This document shows positions 5,389 through 14,141 of a stretch of 16,628 nucleotides of DNA, piece after piece. The notes under the pieces are model-generated. The model was given only the letters and a program-made list of their open reading frames with translations, was not told the origin of the DNA and ran no database searches. Position 1 is the stretch's first letter, and every line of letters starts with the position of its first letter. Source of the stretch: OLB7 sp966250335 (GTDB lineage Bacteria > Bacteroidota > Ignavibacteria > OLB7); NCBI GenBank assembly GCA_966250335.1, contig CBINGZ010000070.1, positions 1 to 16,628 on the forward strand. The letters run 5' to 3'. The translations under genes and the position numbers were made by a program.

Positions 5389-8172
5389 ATGTTTCGCAAC
5401 CGACCGATGAGCTCGATCGTTCTTCTCTGCGTCGCGGCCGCGGCCGTTGTTCTCTCCGTCAGCCTGTCGATGCGGGAGCCCGCGGACTCCTACGGTTCCG
5501 GGGGGGCGGAGGGGGGAGAGCGGCGGGTCGAATGGGAGATGATGCGGCTGCGCGACCCCGCCACCGGGCGTATCCCGAAGGATGCGCGGGCGCTGGAGCT
5601 TGCCTACGCCGCCACGCTTCCGATGCGTGGAGCGCGGGGGGCGTTCTACAGAGCCGCGGGGATCGCCGACTTCGGCTGGAGCCCGCGCGGTCCCTACAAC
5701 GTCGGCGGCCGAACCCGCGCTCTTGCCCTCGATATCTCCGGAGAGGATACGATCCTCGCGGGGGGAGTCTCCGGCGGGATGTGGCGTTCCAGCGACGGCG
5801 GGCGGAGCTGGAGCCGGACCACGCGCCCCGACCAGCTGCCGAGCGTGACCTGTCTGGTCCAGGATCGCCGCCCCGGCCGGACCCATATCTGGTACTGCGG
5901 AACGGGAGAGGCGATCGGCAATTCGCCGAGCAAGGGAGGGGCCTACTACTACGGCGACGGGGTCTTCAGGTCGACCGACAACGGGCGGAGCTGGGAGCAG
6001 ACGCCCGGCACGAAATCTCCCCTGATCAACGAGCTGGATCGCTACACCGATCTGATCTACAATATCGCAATCGACCCTTCCAACACCGAACAGACCGAGA
6101 TCTACTGCGCCACCTACGGCTCGGTCCGCAGATCGGTCGACGACGGCAACACGTTCGAGCCGGTCCTCTTCGGAACCTCGCTCTCCTACTTCTCCGATGT
6201 GGCGGTGACCTCTTCCGGGGTGGTCTACGCAACGATGAGCGGGGATGGCGACAAGGGGGGAATCTGGCGCTCGGCGAACGGGGTCGACTACGTCCGGATC
6301 GCTCCGCCGGCCTGGCCGGGGAACAGCAGACGGACGGTGATCGGCGTCGCCCCATCCAACGAGAACATCGTCTATTTCCTGGCGGAGACGCCGGGGACCG
6401 GATCGCTGGGGAGAAACTTCCGGGGTGACTCCTCCTGGCAGAGCCTGTGGCGATATACCTGGCTCTCCGGCGACGGAACGGGGGAGGGGGGACGATGGGA
6501 AGATCTCTCCGCGAACCTTCCGAAACTCGGCGGGTCGTTCGGCGATTTCTACTCGCAGACCGGCTACGATCTGCATGTGACGGTCCGGCCGGACGACGAG
6601 AATATCGTCTTCGTGGGGGGAACGAACATCTACCGCTCCACCGACGGCTTCACGACGGCGGGAGCGATGAAATGGATCGGAGGATATCGGAACGTGCAGA
6701 TCGACAGCATGGTCGTGCAGGACTACTCCTATCCGGGGCATCATCCCGACCAGCACGGGGTCGTCTTCTCGCGACGCGATCCGAAGGTCGCCTTCACCGC
6801 CAGCGACGGCGGCGTCCACAGGACCGACGACGTCATGGCCGATTCGGTGACCTGGACCTCCCTCAACAACGGCTACGCCACCTCGCAGTTCTATACGATT
6901 GCGATCGATCCCGCGACCCCCGGCAGCGACTTCATCATCGGCGGGATGCAGGACAACGGCACATGGGGCGCCGCCGGAAACGGCCTGACCCCCTGGCGCG
7001 AGTACGGCAGCGGCGACGGATCGTTCTGCGCCGTGCGCGGCGGCGGCGGGGAACTTGTGGTCTCCAAGCAGGAGGGAAAAACATATCGTGTTATTCTGAA
7101 CGAAGCGGGGATCATGTCCGCCTTCACCCGGATCGACCCGGAGGGAGGGGCGGGCTACATGTTCATCAACCCCTTCGCGACCGATCCTCTCGATGATAAG
7201 ATCGTCTACCTCTGCGGCGGCCGCACCCTCTGGCGCAACGACGACATCACGACCATCCCCCTCGACTCCCGTCTCCCCGCCGTTTCCGGGTGGAAGAAAC
7301 TGGAGGCGACGACCACCCCGAGAGCAAGCTCCGAACTCTCGGCCGTCGCGGTCTCGACGGCGAACCCGGCCCACAGGGTCTACTACGGCACGAGCGACGG
7401 GAACATCTACAGGATCGACAACGCCCACCAGGGTGAGCCCGTGTCGGCGAACGTGACCCCTCTGACCTTCCCGCGCAACGGCTACATCAACTCCATCGCG
7501 GTCGATCCTCGCGACGGAAACAGGGCGGTGGCGGTCTTCTCCAACTACGGCATCCCAAGCCTTTTCCTGACGACGAACGCCGGCGAGACCTGGACGCAGA
7601 TCGGGGGGAATCTTGAGCCCTCCGGAAAACTCGGCCCCTCCTGCCGCTGGTTCTCCTTCCTCCACAGACCAGGCGGTACGATATATTTCGTCGGAACGAG
7701 CGTGGGGCTCTATTCCACGACGAAGCTGGAGGGAACCGCCACGACCTGGGCGCTGGAGGGACCGACGCAGATCGGAAACGTGGTCGTCGACATGATCACC
7801 ACAAGAGAGTCCGACGGATATGTCGTGGTGGGAACGCACGGGAACGGAGTCTTCAGCACGCAGGTCATATCGCTCGGGGCGGAGCGTCCCGACCCGCGGC
7901 GGGATCTGGCGTTCGAGGAGTTCCGTCCCAACCCCGCCCGCGAGTCGACGACGATGACCTTCGTCATCCCTCCGTCGGCGGTCGGGGCGAGGGCCGTTAT
8001 GACGTTGTACGATATGCGCGGCCGTCCTCTCCGGACGCCGATCGATGAACCTCTGACCGAGGGGAGGCATATCCGTGAGATCGACCTGCGCGGTCTCCCC
8101 TCCGGGACGTATCAGGCCCGGCTTGCCGTGGCGGGGCTTGTCGAGGAGCGCAGAGTGACCGTTGTACGCTAA
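5389..8172 (+). CDS. Secreted BNR/Asp-box beta-propeller protein with T9SS sorting domain (copy 1)
   Basis: The 927-residue protein begins with a Sec signal: basic residues, then a hydrophobic core at about 8-26; Met at 5407 is an alternative start. A Gly-rich linker and a conserved LRDPATGRIP motif (54-63) lead into a long sortilin/VPS10-like propeller region opened by VGGRTRALALD. Asp-box-like turns include RSSDGGRSW (133-141), RSTDNGRSW (194-202), RSVDDG and TTNAGETW (728-735). Residues 840-927 form a type A T9SS sorting domain: PNP at 847-849, LYDMRGR, LPSGTY and a closing RRVTVVR. By family knowledge it is exported through Sec and T9SS and the tail is removed at the cell surface. Its ligand or activity is unknown; no glycosidase or protease catalytic motif is evident. 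It is a close paralogue of the next gene, 16 bases downstream. A G7 plus G6 run lies at 5500-5516. Confidence 0.9.
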   Translation: MFRNRPMSSIVLLCVAAAAVVLSVSLSMREPADSYGSGGAEGGERRVEWEMMRLRDPATGRIPKDARALELAYAATLPMRGARGAFYRAAGIADFGWSPRGPYNVGGRTRALALDISGEDTILAGGVSGGMWRSSDGGRSWSRTTRPDQLPSVTCLVQDRRPGRTHIWYCGTGEAIGNSPSKGGAYYYGDGVFRSTDNGRSWEQTPGTKSPLINELDRYTDLIYNIAIDPSNTEQTEIYCATYGSVRRSVDDGNTFEPVLFGTSLSYFSDVAVTSSGVVYATMSGDGDKGGIWRSANGVDYVRIAPPAWPGNSRRTVIGVAPSNENIVYFLAETPGTGSLGRNFRGDSSWQSLWRYTWLSGDGTGEGGRWEDLSANLPKLGGSFGDFYSQTGYDLHVTVRPDDENIVFVGGTNIYRSTDGFTTAGAMKWIGGYRNVQIDSMVVQDYSYPGHHPDQHGVVFSRRDPKVAFTASDGGVHRTDDVMADSVTWTSLNNGYATSQFYTIAIDPATPGSDFIIGGMQDNGTWGAAGNGLTPWREYGSGDGSFCAVRGGGGELVVSKQEGKTYRVILNEAGIMSAFTRIDPEGGAGYMFINPFATDPLDDKIVYLCGGRTLWRNDDITTIPLDSRLPAVSGWKKLEATTTPRASSELSAVAVSTANPAHRVYYGTSDGNIYRIDNAHQGEPVSANVTPLTFPRNGYINSIAVDPRDGNRAVAVFSNYGIPSLFLTTNAGETWTQIGGNLEPSGKLGPSCRWFSFLHRPGGTIYFVGTSVGLYSTTKLEGTATTWALEGPTQIGNVVVDMITTRESDGYVVVGTHGNGVFSTQVISLGAERPDPRRDLAFEEFRPNPARESTTMTFVIPPSAVGARAVMTLYDMRGRPLRTPIDEPLTEGRHIREIDLRGLPSGTYQARLAVAGLVEERRVTVVR

Positions 8173-8188
8173 GCGGAGTATCATCCCT

Positions 8189-10963
8189 ATGAATCGCACG
8201 ACCCTGGTTCTCGCGGTCGCCGCTCTCCTTTCGGCGACCGTCGCCGCGACTCTGATTCCGGAGGAGACCGTCGTTTCCTCCTTCCCGATCGACATGCCGC
8301 TCGACGGCGGCGAGGAGAATCCCGGCGCCCGCGCCGACTACGAGCTGATGCTGCTGCGCGACCCCGCCACCGGGCGTGTCCCGCAGGGAATACGCGCCCG
8401 CGAGCTGCGACATGCGGCGGCGATCCGGAACAGGGGGGAGACCGGCATGATGCGCGGCGCTCCGACCGCGAACATCGGCGCCTGGATCAGCCTGGGCCCG
8501 ACGAACGTCGGCGGCAGAACCCGCGCGCTGGCGCTCGACGTCGACGACGAGAATGTGATGCTGGCCGGCGGGACCACCGGGGGGATGTGGCGTTCGGAGA
8601 ATGGAGGGCTCTCCTGGGAGCGGACGACACGGACGCATCAGCTTCCGAGCGTCACCGCGATCGCACAGGACGTGCGCCCGGGGAAACGCCATATCTGGTA
8701 CTACGGGACCGGAGAGTTCCGCACCAACAGCGACAGGTTCGGCAATGCCCTCTACTCCGGCGACGGGATCTTCAAATCGACCGACGGCGGCCGCAACTGG
8801 ACGGAGCTCCCCTCGACGGTCTCCGGCACTCCACAGACGCTCGACCGTGAGTTCGACTACGTCAACAATATCGTAGTAGATTTTGCGAACACAGGGCAGG
8901 ATATCCTCTACGCCGCGACGTTCGGCGGCATCATGAGATCGACCGACGGCGGAACCTCATGGACGGCAACCCTCGGAAGCCTCAACGACGGATCGGACTT
9001 CACCGACGTGGCGATCGCCGGCGACGGAACCCTCTACGCGGCGCTCAGCAGCGACGGGTTGCTGAACGGTCTCTTCAGGTCGAAGGATGGAATATCGTGG
9101 ACGGAGATAACGCCGCAGGGGTGGGGAACGACCTGGCGGCGTGTCGTCATCGCCGCGGCCCCCAGCAATCCGAATGTCGTCTACTTTCTGGGAGAGACCC
9201 CCGGGAGCGGTCTGGAGATCGACGGCTCGTACGGTTTCAAGGAGTACTACAGCCTCTGGAAATATACCTACGGCTCCGGCGACGGCGTGGGAGCCGGCGG
9301 AACGTGGGAGGATCGCAGCACGAACCTTCCCCTTTCCACCAGGGCCCATACGTTCAACGGGCTCACCTCGTATGCGCTTCTCCTCCGCGTCGCTCCCTAC
9401 AGCGAGAATATCGTCTTCGTGGGGGGGACGAACCTCTATCGATCGGACGACGGGTTCAGGAGCGACAAGTGGACCGTCTGGCTCGGCGGGTATAACTCGC
9501 TCGGTGAGTACCGGTACGAGGGAGCGCTCCATCCCGATCAGCATATCCTCCTCTTTCCGGCGTCGGGCTCCTCCCTGATCGTCGGCAACGACGGCGGAAT
9601 ATATCGTACTGATGATCAGTTCGCCGATACCGTGATGTGGTCGCCGTACGTCGACGGCTACGTTACCACGCAGTTCTATACCGTCTCGCTCGATCATGCC
9701 ACCCCCGGCAGCACCATGGTCGTCGGCGGCCTGCAGGACAACGGCACGGTCACGACATATATGGCGAACGGCACGGAATGGTGGATGCCGATTGGTGGGG
9801 ACGGTTCGTTCTGCGCCGTTGAAGACGGCGGCGAAGCGTTCATCGGCTCCAGCCAGTTCGGGAGGACATATCGTGTAAGTTTATCGGGGAACGACTATGC
9901 CCGTCTCGACCCGCAGGGGGGGACCGGGTATATGTTCGTCAATCCGTTCGCGCTCGATCCCGTCGACAACCGCGTCCTCTACATGTCTGCCGGTGCGCGG
10001 CTCTGGCGTAACAGCGACATCACGGCCATTCCGTTCGGGGTCTACGATCCGGTCACCACCAACTGGCGTGTGATCGGCTCGGTCGATGCCGGGGCGACGG
10101 TGTCGGCCATCGGTCTCTCCACGACGGAACCCTCGAATCGCGTCTGGTTCGGGACCACCGACGGCCGCGTCTTCAGGCTCGACAACGCGGGGAGCGGAGG
10201 GGGAGTGCAGAACAATGTGACGGGAGACGACTTCCCGAAACAGGGCTTCGTCAACTGTATCGCGGTCGATCCGCGCGACGGCGACAGAGCGATCGTCCTC
10301 TTCAGCAACTACAACGTCCAGAGCCTTTTCCTCACAACCGACGGCGGCGACACCTGGACGCCGATCTCCGGCAATCTGGAGGAGAACCCGGATGGAACCG
10401 GAGCCGGGCCGTCGTGCCGCTGGGCCTCGATCCTCCACGGCCCCGGAGGGCCTCTCTACCTTGTGGGAACCAGCACCGGCCTCTATTCGACCCGCCTGCC
10501 GAGCGGCCCCGACACCGAGTGGCATCAGGAGGGAGCCGGGACGATCGGCAACGCCATGGTGAGCATGATCGACGTCAGGCATCAGGATGGATATATCGCG
10601 GTGGCTACATGGGGGAGCGGGATGTACGCGGGGTACGATATTCCGCTCGGCGTGACCGGTCCGGACGACCGCGCCTCCGGATTCACCCTCCATGAGCCGC
10701 GCCCCAACCCGCTCGGGTCGACAGGGTCGATCGAGGTCGATCTGCCGGCCGGGCTTGCCGGGGAATCGGTTGCGATATCGCTCTACGATCTCTCGGGGAG
10801 AAGCGTCGGGCATCTGGCGGAGTTCAGGGGGGAGACGGGACGTCGACGGGTGGAGTTCAATCTCCATGATCTTCCGCATGGTCCTCCCGCGTCAGGTTCG
10901 TATGTTCTCCGTGTCGAGGCAGGAGGCCTCGTTCGTTCGAAACGCATCGTCGTCCGCCCATGA
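8189..10963 (+). CDS. Secreted BNR/Asp-box beta-propeller protein with T9SS sorting domain (copy 2)
   Basis: The start at 8189 gives a classical signal peptide (MNRTTLVLAVAALLSATVAA) and 924 residues; an upstream ATG at 8162 overlaps the previous gene and would spoil the signal. Like copy 1 it has LRDPATGRVP (56-65), the VGGRTRALALD entry, and a propeller with Asp-box turns at RSENGGLSW (135-143), KSTDGGRNW (196-204), RSTDGGTSW (250-258) and TTDGGDTW (716-723). The QDNGT and 'GTGYMFVNPFA' segments also match copy 1. The T9SS sorting domain occupies 831-924 (PNP at 839-841, LYDLSGR, closing RSKRIVVRP). It carries a small extra segment, HGPPA, before SGSY. Relationship and order point to a tandem duplication. 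Cell-surface location is inferred; the ligand is unknown. The stop overlaps the next start by 4 bases. Confidence 0.9.
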   Translation: MNRTTLVLAVAALLSATVAATLIPEETVVSSFPIDMPLDGGEENPGARADYELMLLRDPATGRVPQGIRARELRHAAAIRNRGETGMMRGAPTANIGAWISLGPTNVGGRTRALALDVDDENVMLAGGTTGGMWRSENGGLSWERTTRTHQLPSVTAIAQDVRPGKRHIWYYGTGEFRTNSDRFGNALYSGDGIFKSTDGGRNWTELPSTVSGTPQTLDREFDYVNNIVVDFANTGQDILYAATFGGIMRSTDGGTSWTATLGSLNDGSDFTDVAIAGDGTLYAALSSDGLLNGLFRSKDGISWTEITPQGWGTTWRRVVIAAAPSNPNVVYFLGETPGSGLEIDGSYGFKEYYSLWKYTYGSGDGVGAGGTWEDRSTNLPLSTRAHTFNGLTSYALLLRVAPYSENIVFVGGTNLYRSDDGFRSDKWTVWLGGYNSLGEYRYEGALHPDQHILLFPASGSSLIVGNDGGIYRTDDQFADTVMWSPYVDGYVTTQFYTVSLDHATPGSTMVVGGLQDNGTVTTYMANGTEWWMPIGGDGSFCAVEDGGEAFIGSSQFGRTYRVSLSGNDYARLDPQGGTGYMFVNPFALDPVDNRVLYMSAGARLWRNSDITAIPFGVYDPVTTNWRVIGSVDAGATVSAIGLSTTEPSNRVWFGTTDGRVFRLDNAGSGGGVQNNVTGDDFPKQGFVNCIAVDPRDGDRAIVLFSNYNVQSLFLTTDGGDTWTPISGNLEENPDGTGAGPSCRWASILHGPGGPLYLVGTSTGLYSTRLPSGPDTEWHQEGAGTIGNAMVSMIDVRHQDGYIAVATWGSGMYAGYDIPLGVTGPDDRASGFTLHEPRPNPLGSTGSIEVDLPAGLAGESVAISLYDLSGRSVGHLAEFRGETGRRRVEFNLHDLPHGPPASGSYVLRVEAGGLVRSKRIVVRP

Positions 10964-11490
10964 ACAGATCGACATCGACCCTCGTCGCCTGGCTTCTTAT
11001 TGCGATACTTGTCGCCGGGAGCCTTCTTGCCTGGGGGAGCCTGCCGGAGAAGATCCCGACCCACTTCGGCATCAGCGGCAAGCCCGATTCCTGGGACGAG
11101 AAATCGTTCTGGAGCTGGTTCCTCATGCCGATCATAGCTCTGGCGACGACGATCCTCTTCACCTGGCTTTCCCGCTGGACGCTCCGCCGTCCCGATGTGA
11201 TCAATCTTCCGAACAAGGAACGTCTGCTCCGGCTCACCCTGGACCGGCAGCGCCAGGTCGTGATCAAGATGAACGGGATCATGGGATGGATGAGCGTCGG
11301 ACTCAACCTCCTCTTCTGCATGATCCAGTACAGTGTCTATCGTACTGCGAACGGTTCGGACGAGCAGACGCTGGTGCTGGCCGTCATCATCTCGTCGATC
11401 GTGCTGCTGCCGATGATCAGCCTCTGGATGATCGTCGCCGTGCAGTCGCGGATCGACACGCTCTACAAGGAGCAGATGAAGGGAGCATGA
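10960..11490 (+). CDS. DUF1648-type four-helix membrane protein
   Basis: This 176-residue protein has four hydrophobic segments, at about 8-26, 52-71, 104-126 and 138-162, so it should sit in the inner membrane. The sequence after the first helix, LPEKIPTHFGISGKPDSW (28-45), is the hallmark of the DUF1648 domain, also found at the N terminus of SdpI-type immunity proteins. A second family feature, INLPNKERLL, follows the second helix. It lacks the full six-helix SdpI architecture, so immunity is not claimed. Its ATG overlaps the stop of the propeller gene (ATGA at 10960-10963), and its own stop overlaps the next gene the same way, implying translational coupling. No biochemical function is known for such short DUF1648 proteins. 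Confidence 0.82.
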   Translation: MNRSTSTLVAWLLIAILVAGSLLAWGSLPEKIPTHFGISGKPDSWDEKSFWSWFLMPIIALATTILFTWLSRWTLRRPDVINLPNKERLLRLTLDRQRQVVIKMNGIMGWMSVGLNLLFCMIQYSVYRTANGSDEQTLVLAVIISSIVLLPMISLWMIVAVQSRIDTLYKEQMKGA

Positions 11491-12131
11491 AGTATGCGAA
11501 GATGATATTGATCGATCGTCCCGAGCTGCGCCGGCTGATCGTCTCCGTTCTGCTCCTCCTCTGCACGGCCGCCGGGGCGGTTCCGGTCGCGGGGTGCGAC
11601 GGCAGATTTCAGTATCGGCTCGCCTATCTTCGATGGGATACCATCCGGTACGATTCCAACGGCGTCGATATCCCCGATCCTCCCGACTCGGCCCCGATCT
11701 GCAACCTCAACGGCAAGGGGTACAAGGACGCCAACTATCCTCCCGGTCTCCCCGAACGGGAAGGGTGGGGATATCACGACTCGCTCGCCTACGATTTCAA
11801 CGGCGACGGGACGACGGAAACCCTCCATATCCGGGCACGGGCGGAGCTGCTCCCCGGCAGGTCGCAGGACGATCTTCCCGTCATGGACGACTACGCCTGG
11901 GACGACGGCCAGCCGTGGCAGGTCTACATCGAGGATCGGGAGGGGGAGCGCGCCTATCTCTATTCACGATGGATTCAGCTCGGCCGGATCACCGTCGTTA
12001 CCCACCCCGAGGGACCGCCGACGGTGGTCGAGACGGGATCACATGTTGGGAAGAATCGCGAGTCGAGGTATATGATCCATTATCAGTCCCCCGCCGCCGC
12101 CGCCTTCTACGGCGCTCCGCCGGGGCGGTGA
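11487..12131 (+). CDS. Predicted lipoprotein of unknown function
   Basis: The 214-residue protein starts at the ATG overlapping the previous stop (ATGA at 11487-11490). The frame is open far upstream through the propeller gene, but only this start yields a signal sequence: a basic region (RPELRR) followed by a hydrophobic run and the lipobox VAGC, with Cys37 as the predicted lipidated residue. The mature part is acidic and rich in Asp, Tyr and Pro. It carries an EF-like calcium loop, D103-x-N105-x-D107-G108-x-x-E111, of the kind found in FG-GAP and dockerin repeats, but only one copy. I do not recognise the family. Its position makes it a candidate periplasmic or outer-membrane partner of the propeller proteins; that is inference. 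Confidence 0.78.
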   Translation: MKYAKMILIDRPELRRLIVSVLLLLCTAAGAVPVAGCDGRFQYRLAYLRWDTIRYDSNGVDIPDPPDSAPICNLNGKGYKDANYPPGLPEREGWGYHDSLAYDFNGDGTTETLHIRARAELLPGRSQDDLPVMDDYAWDDGQPWQVYIEDREGERAYLYSRWIQLGRITVVTHPEGPPTVVETGSHVGKNRESRYMIHYQSPAAAAFYGAPPGR

Positions 12132-12292
12132 TCCTTCGTCGCCGTTGTTCCTCCATTCAACGCCCGCTTCGCCGGTCCTCGACCGGAGAGAGTGTGTGGA
12201 AATGGTATCGTTTCCGTGCCTAGGAATTGACCCACCCTATCGCTAGAATGCCGTTCCGGATCCCCGGCCCTTCAAGAACATCTTCGGAATAC

Positions 12293-14074
12293 ATGAAGCT
12301 TCGTCTGATTCTTCCGATGCTCCTCATCGTGGGGAGCCTCCATGCCCAGGTCGATTCCACGTTCATCCGTCGCGCCGATTCGGTGGCCCGCCAGGGGAAG
12401 CTGGAGGAGGTCGTCAGGCTCCTCGACGACCAGATCCGGGCTCACTCCTCCGTCGCCACCTATTACGTCATGCGCGGCAAGCTCAGACTGGCGATGGGGA
12501 AGTATGACGACGCGGCCGCCGATTTCCAGACCGGGATCAAGGTCGACAAGAACTGCGCCGCATGTCGCATCGGGCTCTCGGGGATCGAGGCGACGGCGGG
12601 ACGCCTGCAGAGCGCGCTGCAACTGGCCGACGAGGGGATCGGACTCGATCCCGCCTCGGCGTTCGCATATCAGGTTCGGGGACAGGTGAGAGAGGCGCTC
12701 GGGATGTCCGAGGATGCGCTTGCCGACTACAACCGTTCCATAGAGATGGACCCGAAGAATCCCGCGCCATACCTCGCGCGCGGCGCCTACCGTCTTGCGC
12801 GGCGCGATCTGGAACGCGCTCTGGAGGATTTCACCCTTGTGGTCCGGACGACCCCCTCGGAACCGTTCCCCTATTTCCAGCGTGCCCACTGCTTCGTGGA
12901 GATGCGCCGGTTCGAGGACGCCTATGCCGATCTCACCAGGGCAATCGAGCTCGGCTACGTGCTTCCCGATCTCCTGATCACCCGCGGCGCCGTGCTCGAC
13001 CGGATGAGACGCCCGGTCGATGCTCTCGCCGATTATGATCGCGCGGTCGCCCTCGACAGCACAAGCTTCGGCGCCTACTACAACCGGGCCCTCTCCCACT
13101 ATGCTCTCGAGGATATGGATGCCTCGTGCAGCGATGCGACCAGAGCTCTGGCGCTCGGCCGGGCGCAGGGAAGATCGGGAGGCGAGATGGATGAACTGAA
13201 GCGGACGATCGCCGATATCTGCATGCCGACCGCCGTCTCCTATTTCTATCACCGCGGAATCGCCGAGTACAACAAGAGGAACTTCAAGGGAGCGGTCGAG
13301 AGCTACAATGCCGGACTGAACGTCTTCCCCGGCAACATGATGCTCACCCTCTTCCGAGGAAACGCATATATGCAGCTCGGAGAATATCAGGCGGCGGCGC
13401 GCGACTACAGGATGATCCTCGATTCGATCGATCGGAGCGTGGACGAGATGGTGGAGTCGAAAAGAAGGACGGGAACCTCCGTGAACCCCGCCGTGCTCCG
13501 TTCGCAACTGATGAGCACGGCGCATGAAGGGCTCTCCCAGGGGATGTTCGCCCTCGGGAATTACGAGGGGGCGCTGGGAGAGATCGACTCGGCGATCGAT
13601 GTGGTATCGGCGGCGGCGGGACCGATCTCGCTTCTCTACAACAGTCGTGGTCTGATACTTCTTGCGCTGGCCCGTCATGCCGAGGCGCTGGAGGATTTCA
13701 CGAAGACCACCCTGATGGAGCGGGGCTATGCGCCCGCGTTCGCCAACAGGGCGATAGCCCATCTGAACCTGGCGCTGGAAACACCGATACGTCTTGCCCC
13801 GATCGATCTTGCCGCGCGCAAGGAGGGATTGCCCCCGGTCGGCTACACCTTCCCCTCCGACCCGGAGATCGCCGGTGAAACCGAGGAGGTGACCCAGGCG
13901 CTCCAGGCGATCGATCGCGCCCTTGAGATCAACCCCGATATGGGACATCTCTATCCCATCCGCGGCCTTGCCCGGATGCTGCTGGAGCGGGAGAACTACT
14001 GCGACGATTTCAGGAAGGGGAAGGAGCTGGGGGATGCGAACGCGGCGTCGATGGCGGCTGAATACTGCAGGTAG
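12293..14074 (+). CDS. Exported tetratricopeptide-repeat protein
   Basis: The start at 12293 gives a 593-residue protein with a clean signal peptide (MKLRLILPMLLIVGSLHAQ, cleavage after AQ or near it). Starting from the ATG at 12248 or farther upstream would bury this signal. Most of the protein is a run of about 34-residue TPR helices with the usual pattern (for example YLARGAYRLARRDLERALEDF and YNRALSHYALEDMDASCSDA). I count roughly eight N-terminal units, a spacer, and three to four more. The last unit contains ENYCDDFRKGKELGD and ends in EYC, a form common at the end of Bacteroidota TPR proteins. TPR arrays serve as protein-binding scaffolds; the partner is unknown. The gene lies 161 bases after the lipoprotein gene and may have its own promoter. 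Confidence 0.87.
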   Translation: MKLRLILPMLLIVGSLHAQVDSTFIRRADSVARQGKLEEVVRLLDDQIRAHSSVATYYVMRGKLRLAMGKYDDAAADFQTGIKVDKNCAACRIGLSGIEATAGRLQSALQLADEGIGLDPASAFAYQVRGQVREALGMSEDALADYNRSIEMDPKNPAPYLARGAYRLARRDLERALEDFTLVVRTTPSEPFPYFQRAHCFVEMRRFEDAYADLTRAIELGYVLPDLLITRGAVLDRMRRPVDALADYDRAVALDSTSFGAYYNRALSHYALEDMDASCSDATRALALGRAQGRSGGEMDELKRTIADICMPTAVSYFYHRGIAEYNKRNFKGAVESYNAGLNVFPGNMMLTLFRGNAYMQLGEYQAAARDYRMILDSIDRSVDEMVESKRRTGTSVNPAVLRSQLMSTAHEGLSQGMFALGNYEGALGEIDSAIDVVSAAAGPISLLYNSRGLILLALARHAEALEDFTKTTLMERGYAPAFANRAIAHLNLALETPIRLAPIDLAARKEGLPPVGYTFPSDPEIAGETEEVTQALQAIDRALEINPDMGHLYPIRGLARMLLERENYCDDFRKGKELGDANAASMAAEYCR

Positions 14075-14141
14075 AAGGTATGATCATGGATGAACGACGG
14101 GATTTCTGTTATGTCCCTGTCATGAACCGTGTCGTTTTCAC

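Noticed and set aside
5080..8295. A 1071-codon open frame on the - strand opposite the first propeller gene
   Set aside because: Its translation is Arg-, Gly- and Asp-rich without any domain, and the + strand gene has a signal peptide, propeller motifs and sorting domain. It is a by-product of GC-rich third positions.
10692..11486. Upstream in-frame extension of the lipoprotein gene into the propeller and DUF1648 genes
   Set aside because: The extension is low-complexity and Arg/Ser-rich, overlaps two well-supported genes, and would remove the lipoprotein signal from the N terminus.
10960..11490. SdpI-type toxin immunity protein paired with a toxin
   Set aside because: Only the DUF1648 part is recognisable, the protein is too short for full SdpI, and no toxin-like gene lies beside it.
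12171..12187. Hairpin CCGGT-CCTCG-ACCGG between the lipoprotein and TPR genes
   Set aside because: Only a 5-bp stem and no T run follows, so I could not support it as a terminator.
12223..12249. Promoter-like TTGACC and TAGAAT before the TPR gene
   Set aside because: The two hexamers are only 11 bases apart, too close for a sigma-70 promoter, and no better-spaced partner was found.
12272..13948. A 558-codon open frame on the - strand opposite the TPR gene
   Set aside because: No recognisable motif and composition typical of an antisense shadow; the + strand encodes regular TPR units with a signal peptide.
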